In this document: piece by piece, positions 61,750 to 64,000 of the stretch
How positions within the stretch are numbered: position 1 is the first letter of the stretch
Layout: each line of letters opens with the position of its first letter
Origin: Sordaria brevicollis
Lineage: Eukaryota; Ascomycota; Sordariomycetes; Sordariales; Sordariaceae
Direction: 5' to 3'
NCBI GenBank assembly: GCA_033439795.1
Contig: JAUTDP010000001.1
Coordinates: 4,960,001 to 5,024,000 of the forward strand
Length of the DNA: 64,000 nucleotides
Position numbers and translations under genes: made by a program
Notes under the pieces: model-generated
Seen by the model: only the letters and a program-made list of their open reading frames with translations
The model's database searches: none
What the model was told of the DNA's origin: nothing

Positions 61750-62400
61750 TATTAGTCTTAAAAAAAACGTTAAAAGATTTTATAAATAAAGGATATATCC
61801 GCGCAAATAATTTAAAGGCTGCTACCTTAATTTTATTTATTAAAAAACCGGGAAATAGTTTGCAATTTTACTATAATTACCGAACGCTTAATATTATTAT
61901 ACAATTAAACCGCTACCCCTTACCTTTAATTCGGGATATTTTTAAAATTTTTAAGAATATTAAATAATATATTAAAATAAACGTAATATAAACCTTTTAT
62001 AAAATACGTATAACCGTAAAAGAAGAATAGAAAACGGTATTTCGAATACGGTATAGGCTCTTCGAATAGTTAATAATCCCTTTCGGATTCTTGGGGGCCC
62101 TAACATTATTCTAATAATATATTAATTTTATTTTGAAAAATTTCCTAAACGAATTCTATTCGGTATATATAAATAACGTATTTATATATTTATTAAAAAT
62201 TGAAAAAGACTATAAAAAGAAGGTTAAAAAAGTATTAAAGAAATTAGTTCTATATAATTTATATTTTAATTTTAATAAATACGAATTTATAATTATAAAG
62301 GTTAAATATTTAGGGTTTATTATTTACGTAAGCGTAAATATATAGGTAAACCTAAATAAAATTAAAATAATTTTAAAATAGTTCCTATTTATATCGTAAA
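61750..62400 (+). pseudogene. Degraded reverse transcriptase
   Basis: Recognisable Ty3/gypsy RT blocks in one frame: FINKGYIRANN, LFIKKPGNSLQF, RYPLPLIRDIF, IIPFGFLGAL and the stop-free stretch 62133-62345 ending KVKYLGFIIY. The catalytic YxDD box reads YINN, both aspartates replaced by asparagine as RIP predicts. At least six in-frame stops remain, mostly where tryptophan or glutamine is normally found. Confidence 0.88.
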
Positions 62401-62579
62401 AAAGGGTATATAATTTCTTAAATTTTATAAACTATTACCGGATATTTATCCTATAATTTTCGAAAATAATTACACCCTTAATAACTTTTATAAGAAAGGG
62501 AGTAACTTTTAAATAGATTAAAGAATACGAATTTGTATTCTAATTATTAAAAACCCTATTTACGAAAGCCCCTATATTT

Positions 62580-62990
62580 ATAAAATTTAATTTTAAAAAA
62601 GCTATTTATTTAGAAATAAATTATAATAATTATACCCTTAAAAGAATAATTATATAGGATTAAGAGAACGGTATATATAAAATTATTAGCTTCTATTCCC
62701 GAAAATTAGCGTTAATAGAACGAAATTACCCGATTTATAATAAAAAAATATTAGCAATTATTTCCTACCTAAAAGAATAATTTATAGAATTCCGAAATTA
62801 TAAAGAATTCATTATTTTAATAAATTATAAGAATTTAAAATACTTTATAGAAAAATAGCAATTATTTAAAAAATAAACCTACTAAATAAAATACTTTTTA
62901 CGTTTCAATTTTAATATCGTTTATAAATTAGGTAAAAATATTATAATTTTAAACGCCCTATTTCGCCGAAATTAAAATAAATTTATAAAG
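62580..62990 (+). pseudogene. Degraded RNase H
   Basis: In the RT frame order, traces of KIISFYSRKLALIERNYPI, KKILAIISYLKE, INYKNLKYF and NIVYKLGKNIIILNALFRR correspond to conserved Ty3/gypsy RNase H blocks. Several in-frame stops and Asp-to-Asn changes are present. Confidence 0.85.
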
Positions 62991-63379
62991 GAAGACCTAA
63001 AAATTAAAAATATATAATTCATCCCGGAATCCGTATTTAAAAAATACGTACGAATCTCCGCCTCTTCTATAGTACTAAAACCGGTAAGAGGAGTATAAGT
63101 TTTTAAAAATCCGGATTTATAATAACTATAGGATTAAACGGTTTAGAAAAATTCTATATACTAAATTATACTACAAATTATTACCGAAAATACCCGTACC
63201 TTTAAACTATTTCTATAACTTAAAGTATAAATCGCCGACTATATTATAAATAATCTAAAGCGATTAAAATATAAAAGAAAACTTTAAATCTTAAGAGCCC
63301 CTACAATTATAAAAATAACGGCCCTAATAATAATAGAAAAAGAATACCAATTTAACGCTTTATATACCGTTTTAATTTA

Positions 63380-64000
63380 ATATATATACAAAATTCCTAC
63401 CCTTAACCACCCGGAAAAAGAAAGAATAATTTATATATTTATAAAAAAATATTACTAACCTCTATTAAACCCCTAAATTCAACGGTTTCTACGCAATTAC
63501 TACGTATATAATTCGATAAAAATTTAGAAAAATATAAAATAAAGGCTCCTTTAATCCTTATTACCCTTAGAGTATTAATACCGAAATTTATAATTAAATT
63601 TTATTACTAATTTCTTAAATTCTAAGGGTAATATTTACTTATTAATTTATAAAGACCGATTAACGAAGGGAATAATTCTAGAATTTATACCCTTTATAAA
63701 CGTAAATTTATATATAAAACGGTTCTTCTCTTACTTTATCCGTTATTATAATTAATTACGTACTATTATTAATAATAAAAGTATTAATTAAATAAATAAA
63801 TTCTAAAAATATTTCTATAAATTAATAGGTATAGAATAATTTTTAAATATTATTTATTACTTATAAATAAACAGGGGCTTAAAGAAAATAAATTAAGAAA
63901 TTTATACCTTCCTTAAAATATATATTAATTACCTATAAAATAATTAAAACTATTAAACCCCTATAATATAATTCGCTATTAATAATAAAATTAATATTTC
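63380..64000 (+). pseudogene. Degraded integrase, incomplete at window edge
   Basis: The trace YKDRLTKGIILEFIPF followed by KRFFSYFIRYYN matches the start of the integrase core in this family. The HHCC zinc region before it is hard to read because Cys and His have been lost. It is cut by the window end. Confidence 0.75.

Larger units (their letters stand above)
59551..64000 (+). mobile_element. RIP-degraded Ty3/gypsy LTR retrotransposon, internal region, truncated by the window edge
   Basis: The plus strand reads, between many stops, as gag, protease, reverse transcriptase, RNase H and integrase in Ty3/gypsy order. The changes are those expected of RIP: Trp codons became TAG stops, Asp became Asn, and Cys and His became Tyr. 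No frame is intact, so the copy cannot be active. It continues past 64000, so the 3' part and second LTR are not visible. Confidence 0.9.

Noticed and set aside
1..64000. Dispersed 5S rRNA genes and CRISPR arrays
   Set aside because: Neurospora-type 5S sequence was looked for and not seen; no regularly spaced direct repeats exist and the genome is eukaryotic.

Overview
The window looks like nuclear DNA of a filamentous ascomycete of the Sordariales, most likely Neurospora or a close relative such as Sordaria. The reasons are: short introns with GTAAGT-type donors and CTAAC/CTGAC branch sites; proteins that read like Neurospora Dbp5, SUB-1/PRO44 and GH72 enzymes; and a right end turned into a TpA-rich block almost free of CpA and TpG, the signature of repeat-induced point mutation (RIP). 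No bacterial or organellar features were seen. Exon borders were worked out by hand from splice signals, reading phase and family conservation; all multi-exon models close in frame.

Layout. 0.3-1.6 kb (+): Cdc50/Lem3 flippase subunit. 2.9-6.3 kb (-): SPT16 of the FACT histone chaperone. 7.8-8.9 kb (+): free methionine-R-sulfoxide reductase with an ATG-only exon and a 5-nt microexon. 9.5-11.1 kb (-): GPI-anchored GH72 beta-1,3-glucanosyltransferase. 12.8-15.3 kb (-): Bzz1-like F-BAR/C1/SH3 protein. 16.6-18.2 kb (+): DEAD-box helicase Dbp5. 20.6-23.8 kb (+): CFEM-type membrane protein with a long glutamine-rich tail. 26.6-29.2 kb (+): glutamate-cysteine ligase. 29.6 kb (+): tRNA-Ile(AAU) with an intron. 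31.1-33.7 kb (+): DUF6536 membrane protein. 41.7-43.2 kb (-): GATA factor SUB-1 (NsdD/PRO44).

The sub-1 gene sits alone in about 24 kb, with 8 kb downstream and 14.7 kb upstream in which no convincing gene was found. The upstream part holds a duplicated GATCC/CGAT element resembling the White Collar light-response element, which fits what is known of sub-1 as an early light-induced regulator. From about 57.84 kb to the end the sequence is RIP-mutated. From about 59.2 kb it is a forward-oriented Ty3/gypsy retrotransposon (LTR candidate, gag, protease, RT, RNase H, integrase) running off the right edge. A 120-bp island near 59.3 kb has kept its CpA/TpG.

Most genes are unrelated housekeeping functions: chromatin (SPT16), mRNA export (Dbp5), membrane asymmetry and actin/endocytosis (Cdc50, Bzz1), cell wall (GH72, CFEM) and redox/sulfur metabolism (fRMsr, glutamate-cysteine ligase). 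Fungal genes are transcribed singly, so neighbourhood gives little functional evidence here. The most unusual points are the microexons, the isolated regulatory landscape of sub-1 and the structure of the RIP block.
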